A stretch of 64,000 bases of DNA from positions 248,001 through 312,000 of the forward strand of contig BDSL01000061.1 of assembly GCA_003116995.1 (NCBI GenBank), in the 5' to 3' direction. Below are positions 12,136 through 21,554 of this stretch, piece after piece. The stretch's first letter is position 1. Every line of letters starts with the position of its first letter. Source of the stretch: Yamagishiella unicocca. Its lineage: Eukaryota > Chlorophyta > Chlorophyceae > Chlamydomonadales > Volvocaceae. Position numbers and translations under genes: made by a program. A model generated the notes under the pieces. That model did no database searches, was not told the origin of the DNA, and was given only the letters and a program-made list of their open reading frames with translations.

Positions 12136-12880
12136 TGTGCGGCACTGGCCTTTGCATCCACCGAGCGGTGGCTTGCATCCGTGACAGGCAGGTGCGAGGT
12201 GCTAACTGCGAGCCTGGGCAGTTCCATTGCGCGGCACTGGCCTTTGCATCAGCCGAGCGGTGGCTTGCATCCGTGCAGGTTCGAGGTGCTAACTGCGAGC
12301 CTGGGCAGTTCCATCGTGCGGCACTGGCCTTTGCATCCATCGAGCGGTGGCTTGCATCCGTGACAGGTGCGAGGTTCTAACTGCGAGCCTGGGCAGTTCC
12401 ATTGTGCGGCACTGGCCTTTGCATCAGCCGAGCGGTGGCTTGCATCCGTGACAGGTGCGAGGTGCTAACTGCAAGCCTGGGCAGTTCCATTGTGCTGCAC
12501 TGGCCTTTGCATGAGCCGAGCGGTGGCTTGCATCCGTGACAGGTGCGAGGTGCTAACTGCGAGCCTGGGCAGTTCCATCGTGCGACCCTGGCCTTTGCAT
12601 CAGCCGAGCGGTGGCTTGCATCCGTGACAGGTGCGAGGTTCTAACTGCGAGCCTTGGCAGTTCCATCGTGTGGCACTGGCCTTTGCATCAGCCGAGCGGT
12701 GGCTTGCATCCGTGACAGATGCGAGGTGCTAACTGCGAGCATGGGCAGTTCCATCTATCGTGCGGCACTGGCCTTTGCATCAGCCGAGCGGTGGCTTGCA
12801 TCTGTGACAGGTGCGAAGTGCTAACTGCGAGCATGGGCAGTTCCATCGTGCGGCACTGGCCTTTTCATCGGTGGCCTGTG
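12095..12880. repeat. 88-bp tandem array, about 9 copies
   Basis: About nine copies of an 88-bp unit with core GCGAGGTGCTAACTGCGAGC, followed by GGGCAGTTCCAT and CGAGCGGTGGCTTGCATCCG. Units begin near 12101, 12193, 12280, 12367, 12455, 12543, 12631, 12719 and 12809. Copy lengths differ slightly (a 4-bp insertion in the first interval, a TCTA insertion near 12750). It abuts the 5' end of the gag-like frame of the DIRS-like element and the truncated 5' side of the gypsy element. Confidence 0.9.
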
Positions 12881-12959
12881 CAAGGTGCTAGCTGCTAGTC
12901 TGGGCAGCCCTATCGCGTGGTCCTGGCTGAAAGTGGCTTGGCTCTCGCCCAAACAACCA

Positions 12960-13829
12960 CGACGTAGGCGTTTGAAAGCGGGGCCGGCCAACGAGGGCGT
13001 CGACGCGGGCCAGGCCAGTGGCCCCATCCCGCATCGAGGCCGGGACGGGGTGGGCGGGGGTGAGGCGGAGGACGTCGCGGAGGACGTCGAGCCGCAGGTA
13101 CTCGGTACAGCGCATGGCGGGGGCCCCCCCGGCAGCGGCGCTCAACCAGCTCACCGCAAAGGTGTAGTTTTGGACGAGCACACGTGGCAACCGGAGCACC
13201 AGGCTGCGTTAGCCGCCATCAAGGAGGCGTTCAGCCAGGAGGGCCTGATCGTGCGCCGCATCCAGCCAGGTCGACCGCTCATTCTCCGCACCGACTTCTC
13301 CGCCGTGGGCATCAGCGGCGTGTTGGGTCAGTTGGATGATGACGGCAATGAGTACCTGGTGGCGGCAGTCTCACGGTCTCTCAACGTGCACGAGCGCAAC
13401 TAAATTTCGTACAAGGGTGAGATGCTCGCAGCTTGCTGGGCTATGCAGACGCTGCGGCCGTGCCTTCATGGTGTGCAGTTTACCCTCGTCACGGACCATG
13501 CCCCACTGTTGTGGCTCATGGAGAACAGCAACTACGGCCTGTCAACTTGGTGTTCTGGTGGTTGGCCTTTGTTTCGGCGGTGCATGTCGGTATTTGTTTC
13601 CTCCGTCTTGTTCAGTGTCAGGCGATGCGCCCGATGGTTCTACCTCTTGGTCTGGAACCCACTGTAACCGTTACAACAACTGGCAGTGTTGGCACGTACG
13701 CGCGCTGGGCTCTCATTATGAGCCAGTACGACTTCGACATCTGCCACCGTCCTGGGTCGCTTCATCAGAATGCCGACGCTCTCAGCCGCATGCCGCCTGC
13801 TGACGACCGTGATGGCACGGGCTCCCGGA
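12960..13829 (+). pseudogene. Ty3/gypsy RT remnant and RNase H domain
   Basis: The best stretch begins near 13160 with EHTWQPEHQAALAAIKEAF, then LILRTDFSAVGISGVLGQL, a stop at 13401-13403 where a Tyr codon is expected (N-stop-ISYKGEML), LVTDHAPLLWLMENSN, and after an insertion of roughly 150 bp (about 13535-13690) RWALIMSQYDFDICHRPG and NADALSRM. The RNase H acidic residues (TDFS, KGEM, TDHA, NADALS) are visible. Around 13090-13160 another frame gives AALNQLTAK, the RT thumb end, so there is a frameshift there too. The copy cannot make a working enzyme. Confidence 0.75.
13535..13690 (+). other. Short insertion inside gypsy RNase H
   Basis: About 150 bp separate two halves of RNase H that are contiguous in related elements. 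The extra sequence shifts the frame and reads as a hydrophobic stretch without homology. It begins after the codons for ENSNY and ends before those for TYARWAL. It lacks clear GT-AG ends in the right phase, so it looks like an insertion rather than an intron. Confidence 0.4.
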
Positions 13830-15488
13830 TGGATGAGGAGTCAGACCCTGCGCCACCGATGCCCAAACTTGTGCCCTACCCGAGAGTGCTCACCACCAGC
13901 ATTGCAGCCAGCATCAACGATACCATGCAGGTGTTGTTGACGGCTGCGCGGGGTCAGCATGATCGTCTGCACACTGTATTGGCGACGGGCATAGGAGAGG
14001 TACTGCCGACAGCCGAGGAGCTGTTGGCAGGCCATAATGGTGCAATTGGTGATGCGATGGAGGTGTGCCCGCTGGAGCAGCCGTCACCGTCCGCCGTCGC
14101 CACCAAGGGGTTAATTCAGTTGGCCAATCGCCTGGCAAGGGAGCATCGAGTTGCACTCAACGCCTTGTCATGCGAGCCAGCAGGAGCCCAGGTTGCCCGC
14201 GGGGCGGGCAGCCCAGAATTGGACGTCCTCACCCTCTCCCTGAACACCAGCCTGGTGTCACATCATTTCCTGGAGAAAGCAGCTTCAGAGGGGATTGTGG
14301 TGGTGGAGCACGGCCAGCATGCGTCAGGCCTTGAAGCTTGCCTCCGGGCAGGTTGGAGGGTACGGGAGTACATGGTCATTGAGCCGCCGCCTGCGCCCGC
14401 TATCAAAACGCTGCGGCAGCGACTTCACAGCCTGGAGATCGACTATCCTGGGCAACTCATGGCTATGGCTACCAAGAAGCCCTTCACGCAGCTGCCAGCC
14501 ACTGTTCCCATCACGGAGGCCATGTTGCGCAACCTGGGCGCCTGCAAGGCGCACCAGTGGTTGGTGGCAAGAGACCTTGACTCGTTGGCCAAGCCGGGGG
14601 CGTCGATGCTGATGAGCCTGCAGCCCCGTTTGCTTCCTGGCTACTTTCTTCAGGTCAGTGGTGACACGTCAGGGGACAGTGCTCTTGGCAATGGCGCTGT
14701 AGTAGATTTGGCGCGCCTGGGCAGGCACCAAGATCACCTCTGCACGATCTACACCAACTTGGCGGATGTGAATCGGCTTTCGCGTATGATCGACGCGCAA
14801 ACCTGGCAGCCCCCCGTCGGCACACTGGAGCAGTTGTTGCCGGGGCGCCTTCTTTCGCCAGTAGAGAGCCCATTTCCCCGCCCTTACCTCCAGTGCGACG
14901 TCCCGGGCCGGCGCCCGTTAGTGTTCCCACCAGGAGATGTCTTTAGCGTCATGCTGCCTGGCCCGGGGGGCCAGGCTCAGCTGACACCTGCAGAGCTGGA
15001 GGGCGTGCTGGGGCTGCCGGGGGCAGCCACAGCAAGCATCAACGACGTGCTGCGGCGGCAGGTCATGGCCCGGGGGGTCTCACTGCCTGCCGCCGCCCAA
15101 ATCTTCGCCTTTGCTCAAGCCCTACAGCGTGCCTTCCTTACGCCTCATCACATGGCGAATTTACGTCCACGCTACGCCATTGAGCCCCCGGCCTTTCCGC
15201 AGGGGGGGGAAGTGTCTCTGGACTCAGCGGATAGGCCGGCAGCTTATCTGGCGATGGTGACGCGGGCAGCACCAGCTTTGGAGCATTGCACAGTGCTGCT
15301 CGCGGAGGTTGCAGCCACCACTGACCTCCAGCCGTCAGCGGAGCTCACGGACCCATGGGACGACACGCAGCTGCACCACCTACTGTGGCACGGCAGTTTC
15401 AGCAAGGAGCTACCGTCGGATGAGCAGCGGCGGGTCAACAAGCGCGCTCGGTCGTACCGTGTAGCCGGGACAACCCTGCATCGCATCA
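13830..15488 (+). pseudogene. Degenerate C5-cytosine methyltransferase-like domain of the gypsy polyprotein
   Basis: This continuous frame (part of an 817-codon open frame, 13433-15886) runs from RNase H to the point where the integrase should start. It contains GIVVVEHGQHASGLEACL with RAGWRVREY, then RLHSLEIDYPGQL, later PYLQCDVPGRRPLVFPP, and near its end WDDTQLHHLLWHGSF and RRVNKRARSYRV. The first motif resembles the AdoMet-binding region of C5-methyltransferase-like domains I recall from algal gypsy elements, but the usual FxGxG box is replaced and no Pro-Cys catalytic dipeptide is visible, so it would be inactive. Domain identity is inference from pattern memory and needs a profile search. 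Confidence 0.45.
15483..15488 (+). repeat. Target-site duplication, left copy (GCATCA)
   Basis: GCATCA directly precedes the LINE 5' end. The identical hexamer lies at 19895-19900 after the LINE tail. Removing the LINE and one copy joins the host reading frame exactly from ...TLHRI to MPNGTARE, the sequence expected between the gypsy linker and the integrase. Confidence 0.8.
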
Positions 15489-15886
15489 GCCCGGAGGCGT
15501 GGCCCGCCATCATCCGCTGTGCCCTAAAAATAAAGGACGCCACAGGTTGGGTCATCCGCGACTACCTGACCAAGCGGGGCATGGATGTCCGAAGGCAGCG
15601 ACAGGTGCTCTTCTCCCGGCTCCTTGAAGCCGGATACAAGCCTTCATGGCGCAACGCCGTGGAGATCTGGGTGCTTCCACCAGGCCAGAACAGCCCAGAG
15701 GAGTACAACGAGAACCTTCATCGGTTCGACAACGGCGCACAGCACCTGCCCACGGGCAGTGCAAATAACGCCGCTGCCCAGGCAGCGGCGACTGGGGCCG
15801 CCACGAACGCTCAGCAGGCGCCCGCTCGGGGAACAGGAGCTGCGGAGGCAGACGGCAACGACACACCGATGATGGCAGCAGCATAG
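15489..15886 (+). CDS. LINE ORF1-like frame, partial
   Basis: The end of the long frame that begins in the gypsy part. From the insertion point it encodes about 132 residues: a basic, helical part (with IIRCALKIKDATGWVIRDYL and RQRQVLFSRLLEAG), then a Gln/Ala/Thr-rich low-complexity tail. It stops at 15886, 39 bases before the first ATG of ORF2. Known LINE ORF1 proteins bind RNA; nothing specific proves that here. It is fused in frame to the upstream gypsy codons by the insertion. Confidence 0.45.
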
Positions 15887-15925
15887 GAAACCCCTGGCCC
15901 GAGGGCGCACGGACTGAGGTTGCTG

Positions 15926-18900
15926 ATGTGGAACGTGGCGGGGCTAAATAGCGCGAGGCTTACAGATATTGCGGTATGGGGGCTTATTACAGCGCATGAT
16001 CTGATTATCTGTACGGAGACGCATGGCTCACATAGGAGGCCTACGAACGCGAACCAACTCCCCGGCTACACCCTGCTCCATCTTGATCGAGACCAGCGTA
16101 GTGGTAAAGGGGGAGTGGCCGTGTACATCGCCACCTCCCTGGCTCCAGGCTTCGAGGTCGTAAAGACGAGTGTGCTGCCCAGAGGATGTGAGATCATGTG
16201 GATTAGGCTTAAGGCAGAATGGGCGAACGCCGGAGGCAATAGTGTGCTGCTTGGAGCCTGCTATTTCTCCCCGGCCACGTCAAATATGCACCGGCAAAAC
16301 GCACAAGCTAGCAACGCGGATGTAGCGTCAGAGGTCTTTTCTAGCCTCCAGGCGCAGCTTGCAGTACTTAAACGTGATAACGAGCATGTGCTACTGGCTG
16401 GTGATTTCAATGCTCGGCTCTCAAGCAGTGAGCTTGGGGTGCAAGATGTCCCGGACGCAACGTTTCACGAACTTGTACACCAGCTCGGGACCACATTCGG
16501 TGTACTAGAGCCTACCTGTCAGGTTCCGCGCGTTAGGCACTGCCAGGATATCCACACCAACGAGTTTGGGCACGCTCTAGGAAATGTATGCCGCAGTGAA
16601 GGTCTTTGTGTCCTGAACGGACGCGTCAAGGGAGATTTGCAGGGGTCACTCACCTTCCCTCATGACTTAGGAGGTAGTACTATAGATCTTTTTGTCGCTT
16701 CCTCGGGCCTGTTCCACAGAAGCGTTTTCTTGAGAGCGTGGGGTAAGCAGTATACACACCTGGGGGCCTCTGTTGGAGACCATAGCCCAATAACGCTCGT
16801 GTTGAGCCTCAATATTAAGGAGCCAAACGGGCCTGCACGTGTGCAGTCCCGCAAGCGCCCCGGGCAAAAATTTGATGTAGATAAATGGCGGCAATACGCG
16901 TCCTACTTTTCAGAGGACGATAGCACGGCCTTAGTTCGTCTCAGAGGAGTCAGTGAAGACCTGACGAGTGGGACAATTAGTAGTACACAGGCAGTCGATA
17001 CTATCGGTAAAGTACTATCGGGAGTTCTGAAGCAGGCATTTGGCTGTGGGCGGCAGGAAGCAGGAAGAAGCAGTAATCAGGCACCCTGGTGGTCACAGGA
17101 GTGTACTGAAGCCCGGCGTCTCATGACCAGCAAGTTAGATGAGGTTAGAGGAAGGCCGCGTGAGAGCATTGGATGGACCGCTTTCCAAGAAGCTCGGACG
17201 GCTTACAACCGAGTCCGGCAAACTGCACAAGCCGCCTTTGAGCATAAGCAACTGCAAGAGTTTATCACTGGTTGCCGTCACAACCCCCGTGCGCTGTGGC
17301 AGAAGTTGTTGGGGGGGGCTGTGCCCCCTTGCCCTATCAATGACCCCACTGGCTGGAGGAGTCACTTTGAGGGTCTTTATAACCATGACCAGCACGCGCA
17401 GAGTGACGAGCATAAGCTGCTATCCAGGGCCATTTTCAATTTTATTAATGGGCTACATCTTTTAGCGCCCACTGAGCGACTTTTAGACTCTGACACGGTG
17501 AAGCGAAGGCGGCAGATCGCTGACGAGATCTTGAATATTCCAATTACGCTTGATGAGGTAGCGAAGGCGGTCGGGAAGATGGCAAACCATAAAGCTCTGG
17601 GCCCCGAGAGAGCCCCAGCTGAATGCTTTCGCTATGCAAGGCGGTCGCAAGAGGGGGCAGATGGTAAGAGGTCGGATATTAATGTTCTAGTTCCCATCCT
17701 GCACACTCTAGTAGAGCACATTCGCTGCACTGGAGATTTTCCGGAGCAATTTACGGTGTCCAATTTGACCCCTGTCTTTAAAAAGAAGGGAGATGAGGCG
17801 GACAAAGGCAGCTATCGTGGCATTGCTGTGGGCGGCGCCCTGGCTAAGTGCTACGCAACCATTTTGGAGAGGCGGATTGCACGTTTTTGCAAAGCTGCAG
17901 ACGATGTGAAGCACCCCTGTCAAGCCGGATTTCGCCCGGGCTATGGGACGCCACATCACCTGTTTAGTGTGCGCCATTTTACTACTAGGCATATGCGAGC
18001 GGGGCAACCCCCGCTCGTGGTCTGCCAGATCGACTTTGAGAAGGCGTTTGACAAAGTGCCACGTTGGCTTCTGTGGCAACGACTAGAGGAACGTGGAATT
18101 AGCGGTGACATGCTGAGTGCGCTCAAGGCCTGCTACCAGAAGGTCCTGTTGCGTGTCAAGGCTAACGGCCAGCCAGGCGAAACCTTTGCCTCTGAGCAAG
18201 GCGTCAAGCAGGGCTGCCCGCTAAGCACAGACCTTTTCGGATTTTACATCGAAATTTTTGCGGAGTACGTTGATGCGTGGGACAGGCGTACTGCGCAACA
18301 GAACCCGCATGCCCAAAACCACTCCCCCAGAGCCAGAGGAGCACCGGTACCAGCCTGTTTATACGCCGACGACTTGACCCTTATGGCCACTTCGGTTGAA
18401 CGTATGCAATATCTTCTAGAACGGTTGAAAGAGTTTTGTGTTGCTTTTGGTATGCGTGTGAACATTTCTAAATGTGAGACCCTAGTCTATGCATGCAACG
18501 GCCAACTACGCACCCAGCTGAGGTTTGCGGCCACTGCTCTGCGATATGACGGGCATCCCATCCCGCTAGTAGATAGGGCTCGGTATTTGGGGTTGTACTA
18601 TGGGCCGGACACACCTTTTGAATCTTGTAGGCGCGAACTGGGTGATACGGGAAGGAAGGCACTATATAAATTGCTAAAGATATTAGAAGAGCAGCACGTT
18701 ACAGCACCAGACATCATGGTGCAATGCTTCGAGGTACAGATCAGATCAATACTTTCTTATGGCGCAGAAGTGTGGGGGCCCGATGCACTTCTGGAGATGT
18801 TTGATGGGCCGCCGCGCCGGACGCGCCAGGAGGGTCAGGCCGCGCCAAGAGTCAGGCGGCCCCCTGCAAATGCTGGCCTGTTTGAGCGAGCACTATTTGA

Positions 18901-19762
18901 TCCCATGGTCGAGCTGCAGACGTTGTTTTTGCGAAGAGTCACTGGGACCTCATTGCCCACGCACCGGCTGCTGTACGCTGAGCTGTCACAGCTACCACTG
19001 CCCTTTTTCTGGGCGCAGCTAATGTTTGGCTTTTGGAACCGGATTGTGAAGCAACCAGAATCATTAGCGAACGCTGTTATGCAGGAAGATATCCAAATGG
19101 CGGTCGAGGGTAACTTTGCTAATGACTCCTGGAGCGCGAAAGTGTTGAAGGTCTGTGATAGGCTGGGTTTTAATTGGAGGCAGGGACAGCCTGCAGTAGG
19201 GACAACCCGTGAGGGGCGTCCCCGAGTTATTGCCGGATGGCTGATCAAGCAGGAGCTCCCGACGGGCGAGCTGCTTGACCTGCTCTGGCGTCGCTTTATG
19301 GCTGATTGGGATAATCCAAGGCTGCAAGGAGACCCCAGGGCTTTTGTCTCTGACGGGTTGCAACCGGGCGTCAAAATGTGCCGATATAAGCAGTGGATGG
19401 GTTACGATGCTATCAGGGACTCCAAGCGTGGAGTTGGACATGTGGCTATCTATATACCACGACGGCACCACGTGGCATTGATGAGGTTCCGTTTGGGATG
19501 CTGGGATCTAGAGGCAAATAGGCCAGTAAGTGGTGGGAGCCACCGGCCTAGGCAACAGAGGGTGTGCAGGATGTGCAGTTCGGGTGCCGTAGAAGACGAG
19601 CAACATGTGCTGCTAGAATGCACAGCCTATGCTGAATTACGAATTGTGGCTCAGTTGCCGGAGCACAGTATGAAAGATATTATGCTAGGCTTTGATCAAC
19701 CGAAGTTAGCGCACCTCCTTTTTGCTATCCAGAACTACAGGACATCTTCCCTAGCGACGTAG
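15926..19762 (+). CDS. LINE ORF2: APE endonuclease and reverse transcriptase
   Basis: About 1278 residues, uninterrupted. Residues 1-290 form an apurinic/apyrimidinic-type endonuclease: MWNVAGLNSARL at the start, ICTETHGS, GKGGVAVYI, LLAGDFNARL, STIDLFVA and the closing GDHSPITL. Residues about 560-880 are the reverse transcriptase: VSNLTPVFKKKGD, CQAGFRPGYGT, CQIDFEKAFDKVPRWLL, GVKQGCPLSTDLFGFY and the catalytic ACLYADDLTLMA. Near residue 1216 there is a zinc-ribbon-like CRMC...EDEQHVLLEC, as in plant/algal L1-type zf-RVT ends. The enzyme nicks target DNA and copies element RNA at the nick. The full set of catalytic motifs suggests recent activity. The clade beyond L1-like is not assigned. 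Confidence 0.9.
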   Translation: MWNVAGLNSARLTDIAVWGLITAHDLIICTETHGSHRRPTNANQLPGYTLLHLDRDQRSGKGGVAVYIATSLAPGFEVVKTSVLPRGCEIMWIRLKAEWANAGGNSVLLGACYFSPATSNMHRQNAQASNADVASEVFSSLQAQLAVLKRDNEHVLLAGDFNARLSSSELGVQDVPDATFHELVHQLGTTFGVLEPTCQVPRVRHCQDIHTNEFGHALGNVCRSEGLCVLNGRVKGDLQGSLTFPHDLGGSTIDLFVASSGLFHRSVFLRAWGKQYTHLGASVGDHSPITLVLSLNIKEPNGPARVQSRKRPGQKFDVDKWRQYASYFSEDDSTALVRLRGVSEDLTSGTISSTQAVDTIGKVLSGVLKQAFGCGRQEAGRSSNQAPWWSQECTEARRLMTSKLDEVRGRPRESIGWTAFQEARTAYNRVRQTAQAAFEHKQLQEFITGCRHNPRALWQKLLGGAVPPCPINDPTGWRSHFEGLYNHDQHAQSDEHKLLSRAIFNFINGLHLLAPTERLLDSDTVKRRRQIADEILNIPITLDEVAKAVGKMANHKALGPERAPAECFRYARRSQEGADGKRSDINVLVPILHTLVEHIRCTGDFPEQFTVSNLTPVFKKKGDEADKGSYRGIAVGGALAKCYATILERRIARFCKAADDVKHPCQAGFRPGYGTPHHLFSVRHFTTRHMRAGQPPLVVCQIDFEKAFDKVPRWLLWQRLEERGISGDMLSALKACYQKVLLRVKANGQPGETFASEQGVKQGCPLSTDLFGFYIEIFAEYVDAWDRRTAQQNPHAQNHSPRARGAPVPACLYADDLTLMATSVERMQYLLERLKEFCVAFGMRVNISKCETLVYACNGQLRTQLRFAATALRYDGHPIPLVDRARYLGLYYGPDTPFESCRRELGDTGRKALYKLLKILEEQHVTAPDIMVQCFEVQIRSILSYGAEVWGPDALLEMFDGPPRRTRQEGQAAPRVRRPPANAGLFERALFDPMVELQTLFLRRVTGTSLPTHRLLYAELSQLPLPFFWAQLMFGFWNRIVKQPESLANAVMQEDIQMAVEGNFANDSWSAKVLKVCDRLGFNWRQGQPAVGTTREGRPRVIAGWLIKQELPTGELLDLLWRRFMADWDNPRLQGDPRAFVSDGLQPGVKMCRYKQWMGYDAIRDSKRGVGHVAIYIPRRHHVALMRFRLGCWDLEANRPVSGGSHRPRQQRVCRMCSSGAVEDEQHVLLECTAYAELRIVAQLPEHSMKDIMLGFDQPKLAHLLFAIQNYRTSSLAT

Positions 19763-19877
19763 TTACATTCGCCTTTACAATAATACCCGTACTGTCTAAT
19801 ATAAATCGCTAATATTGGCGCCCCTTGACCTCGGTTTGTGGGGATTATGGGAAGGGCTTCGGGGCCTTACTCCTGTA

Positions 19878-19894
19878 ACGCAATACAATACAAT
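19878..19894 (+). repeat. LINE 3' tail, CAATA pentamers
   Basis: The LINE ends in ACGCAATACAATACAAT, a short CAATA array in place of a poly(A) tail, directly before the right-hand GCATCA. Simple-repeat tails of this type occur in several LINE groups. Confidence 0.7.
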
Positions 19895-19900
19895 GCATCA
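19895..19900 (+). repeat. Target-site duplication, right copy (GCATCA)
   Basis: Matches 15483-15488 exactly and restores the gypsy reading frame at MPNGTARE. Confidence 0.8.
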
Positions 19901-20686
19901 TGCCCAACGGTACTGCGCGTGAGGTGCCTGAGCCGGCGGGTCGCCGCCGGGAGATCGTCGAGCAAACGCACAGCAAGCTGGGGCACTTCGGGGTGCGGCG
20001 CACTCTCAGACTCCTGCAGACGAGCTTCTGGTGGCCAGGTATGTCCCGGGATGCCAGCAACGGTGTCGGCTCGTGCAAGCTGTGTGACCAAGTGAATGCG
20101 ACCAGCAACGTGCGGCCGGAGGAGCTCCAATCGTTGCCTATACGGGGCCCCTTCTATCGTTGGGGTTGCGACTTGGCTGGTCCCTTCCCCACCACGGCTA
20201 GAGGCAACACCATGGTCATGGTGTGCATTGAGCACTTCACCAAGCATGTGGAGCTCATAGCCCTACCGAACAAGACCGCCAATGAGACTGGCCGTGCGTT
20301 CCTGGAGCGAGTGCTGTCACGGTTCTCAGCCCCAGCAGAGGTGGTCACCGATAGGGGCACTGAGTGGGAAGGCTGCTTCGCGGGCAGGTTTCTCGCCGTA
20401 CGTGCTGCTCTACGGGGTGGAGCCAGTCGTACCGCCAGCCTTACGTCAACGGTTCGAGGCACCATTAGACGTGGCACAGGAGGCGCACTTTCATCAGTAC
20501 CTCACCCTTCGTGCTGAGGCGGTGCGCCACATGATGCCAGCTGCTGCGGGCAACCTCCTGATCGCCCAGCACCATGACAAGCACCGGTATGCTCGGGTGC
20601 GCGCGGGCGGATACAAGCCACGTTTCGGTCGTTATGAGCCAGGTGACTACTACTTGTATGCATGTTGTGGAGCGCAACCGCCGTAG
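19901..20686 (+). pseudogene. Ty3/gypsy integrase with internal core deletion
   Basis: Begins with REIVEQTHSKLGHFGVRRTL and CKLCD, the HH-CC zinc-binding domain, followed by YRWGCDLAGPFPTT (first catalytic Asp) and PAEVVTDRGTEWEG (second Asp). The frame then jumps: from about 20385 the next recognisable segment, in another frame, is FSPYVLLYGVEPVVPPALR, which normally lies more than 50 residues further on. The region with the third catalytic residue (Glu) is therefore deleted. The end is RYARVRAGGYKPRFGRYEPGD, the integrase C-terminal domain. The enzyme would be inactive. Confidence 0.85.
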
Positions 20687-20869
20687 CACTCTTCAGGTTC
20701 CGACCAGGGAGAACGTCCTTCGTGTCATCGAGGTGACGGCAGCCGGGGTAGCCACTTTGCGGGGTCGGTGCAGCACTGAGCGCAAGGAGAATGTCACCAA
20801 CCTACCTCAGGCCGCGCCACCTTCCTGACTTGGACCCCATCGAGGATCCCAGGCTCGCAATGCCATCGC

Positions 20870-21058
20870 TGAACTTGGCGTGCGAAGTCTGTGGGTTCCC
20901 GGATAAGGAGGAGGTCATACATGCTGCTCTGTGATGGGTGTGGCACCGGATGGCACACGCACTGCCTTAAGCCGCCGCTGAAGACTGTGCCGGCTGGCGC
21001 CTGGGTCTGCCCGGAGTGCATCTCGTCAGGCATCACCGCGGAGCAGCTGTCGGTCAAA
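20870..21058 (+). pseudogene. PHD finger of the gypsy polyprotein, frameshifted
   Basis: CEVCGFPDKEEV in one frame continues, after a small shift near 20918, as LLCDGCGTGWHTHCLKPPL and VPAGAWVCPECI. All eight zinc ligands of a C4HC3 PHD finger are present (CxxC, CxxC, HxxC, CxxC), and the Trp before the last CxxC is typical of methyl-lysine readers. PHD fingers read histone tails; in a retroelement this would fit targeting of integration to chromatin. The frameshift shows this copy is decayed. Confidence 0.75.
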
Positions 21059-21114
21059 CCCCTCCCGGAAGCTGCCATTCCCGCACCGCAGATTTTCCTC
21101 AGTGCTGATTTTCC

Positions 21115-21330
21115 TTGGCAGCAGCGTCGGCTCTGGACGGGCGGGCCGTACGACGCAAGTACACCGACCCGGTAACGCTGGAGGACTCTGTGCTCGGGGG
21201 CGAGGCTCATTTCCTGGGTCAGGAGGCTCGACCCAAGGCCTACAAGGTGCGCTACACCGACGGCAGCACGGAGCGCATGTCTCTGGCGGAGCTGCACAAG
21301 CACCTGGCCCCTGAACCAGCAAAGGATCGG
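21115..21330 (+). pseudogene. Chromo/Tudor-like segment downstream of the PHD finger
   Basis: In the frame ending at 21549: AVRRKYTDPVTLEDSVLGG, then ARPKAYKVRYTDGSTERMSL and AELHKHLAPEP. The pattern 'YKVRYxDGSxExMSLxELxxxL' is like a short beta-barrel (chromo or Tudor type) module. The match is by pattern only. It is separated by a frame change from the PHD part. Confidence 0.4.
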
Positions 21331-21554
21331 GGCCGGTGTAGCAGTCGAACCGCTCTGGCAGTCAGCATGGAGTCGCTTCCGGACAAGTGGGACCTGGGTA
21401 CAGTTGCGGGCGTGCGCGGGGCGCTTGCGAAGCTCATGCCGCACGGGGGGCCCTCAGCCAATCTGGTGGGGCGGTTGGTCAACCGCGTGCCAGCCGGGCC
21501 ACTGTTCCTGCAACGAGCGAGCAGGCCAGGCCACTCCCAACCAACCTGAGTGTG

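Larger units (their letters stand above)
15489..19894 (+). mobile_element. L1-type non-LTR retrotransposon (LINE) inserted in gypsy element
   Basis: 4406 bp bounded by GCATCA duplications. It has a short first frame, a long ORF2 with apurinic endonuclease, reverse transcriptase and a terminal Cys/His motif, and a short 3' tail of CAATA pentamers. The ORF2 frame is intact, suggesting a young insertion, while the surrounding gypsy copy is decayed. The 5' end may be truncated: the first frame is open from the junction without an ATG of its own near the start. Confidence 0.85.

Noticed and set aside
10011..12184. Several plus-strand Arg/Pro-rich frames opposite the gag-like region
   Set aside because: GC-rich antisense shadows of the DIRS-like gag frame.
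12095..12880. CRISPR array
   Set aside because: Eukaryotic context; repeats are contiguous 88-bp units without unique spacers.
13433..15886. A novel 817-residue host protein
   Set aside because: It is the gypsy methyltransferase-like region fused in frame to the 5' part of a LINE.
18835..19374. Minus-strand open frame inside LINE ORF2
   Set aside because: Shadow of the ORF2 coding strand; no motifs of its own.
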